Shown here one piece after another: positions 6,677-6,788 of a stretch of DNA of 6,788 nt. The DNA lies in the NCBI GenBank assembly GCA_003456035.1, contig DMPJ01000486.1, forward strand, positions 3,460 through 10,247, given 5' to 3'. Positions within the stretch are counted from its first letter, which is position 1, and each line of letters begins with the position of its first letter. A model generated the notes under the pieces. That model was not told the DNA's origin. It worked only from the letters and a program-made list of their open reading frames with translations, and did no database searches. This stretch comes from Planktothrix sp. UBA8402 (lineage in GTDB: Bacteria > Cyanobacteriota > Cyanobacteriia > Cyanobacteriales > Microcoleaceae). Made by a program: the position numbers and the translations under genes.

Positions 6677-6705
6677 TATGTACTTTTATTAAGCTGTTTA
6701 TACAA
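6677..6705 (-). promoter_or_regulatory. Candidate promoter of the permease gene
   Basis: On the minus strand TTGTAT (6705-6700), a 17-nt spacer, and TACATA (6682-6677) form a plausible housekeeping promoter. Transcription would start near 6670, giving a leader of about 22 nt that contains the AGGAG at 6654-6658. The spacing to the ribosome site and start codon is sensible, which raises confidence a little above a bare motif match. Confidence 0.42.
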
Positions 6706-6723
6706 TATTATTAATTTAACTTA

Positions 6724-6788
6724 ACAGCCGTGAAGTCCCTCGGTGTATTTAGATGGGATGTCTCGGAGTACCCCGAATAAATCACCGC
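6724..6788. other. Structured GC-richer patch cut by the window edge
   Basis: After about 60 bases of very AT-rich DNA, base composition jumps. CGGTG (6741-6745) pairs with CACCG (6783-6787), and ATTTA (6747-6751) with TAAAT (6778-6782), a 10-bp stem with one bulged T at 6746. A smaller stem, TCGG/CCGA (6763-6766 with 6773-6776), fits inside. On the plus strand one frame stays open until TAA at 6778. It could be the end of a mobile element, a structured RNA, or the end of a neighbouring gene. I cannot identify it. Confidence 0.3.

Overview
The window looks like ordinary chromosome from a cyanobacterium. The bulk DNA is AT-rich. It carries six copies of the octamer GCGATCGC (HIP1, the cyanobacterial over-represented palindrome), starting at 1876, 2217, 3404, 4314, 4768 and 5473. 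It also has AGAAACC..GGTTTCT-type short palindromes of the kind I remember from Planktothrix/Oscillatoria-like genomes. The lineage within the cyanobacteria is an inference from these motifs and from the style of the cyclase, not a proof.

All four convincing genes lie on the minus strand, so transcription runs right to left. From right to left: 6724-6788 is a GC-richer, fold-prone patch cut by the window edge. 5556-6647 encodes a ten-helix EamA/DMT-family permease with a clear promoter and Shine-Dalgarno (SD) sequence. 5139-5555 is a 417-bp intergenic region holding a probable promoter and several small inverted repeats. 3969-5138 encodes a duplicated stress-type protein with a glycine-zipper hydrophobic core; its start is better placed at the ATG at 5138 than at the TTG at 5186. 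3847-3968 is a 122-bp gap with a strong hairpin. 3301-3846 encodes a small lipoprotein with one BON domain. 2979-3300 is a 322-bp intergenic region with a good intrinsic terminator (3161-3190) and a short palindrome. 18-2978 encodes a large membrane-bound class III nucleotidyl cyclase (dCache-HAMP-PAS-PAS-cyclase-TPR).

The stress protein and the BON lipoprotein are a plausible two-gene unit for envelope or general stress. They are co-oriented, 122 bp apart, and followed by a terminator, with a hairpin between them that may adjust the expression of the second gene. The cyclase downstream is separated by that terminator and is probably its own transcription unit: it would sense a periplasmic ligand plus cytoplasmic cues and make cAMP. 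The permease is a separate unit. I saw no CRISPR array, tRNA, rRNA, complete mobile element or defence system. The points most worth a second look are the internal duplication in the stress protein, the intergenic hairpin with strand-biased pairing, the class IIIb active-site signature of the cyclase, and the structured patch at the right edge.
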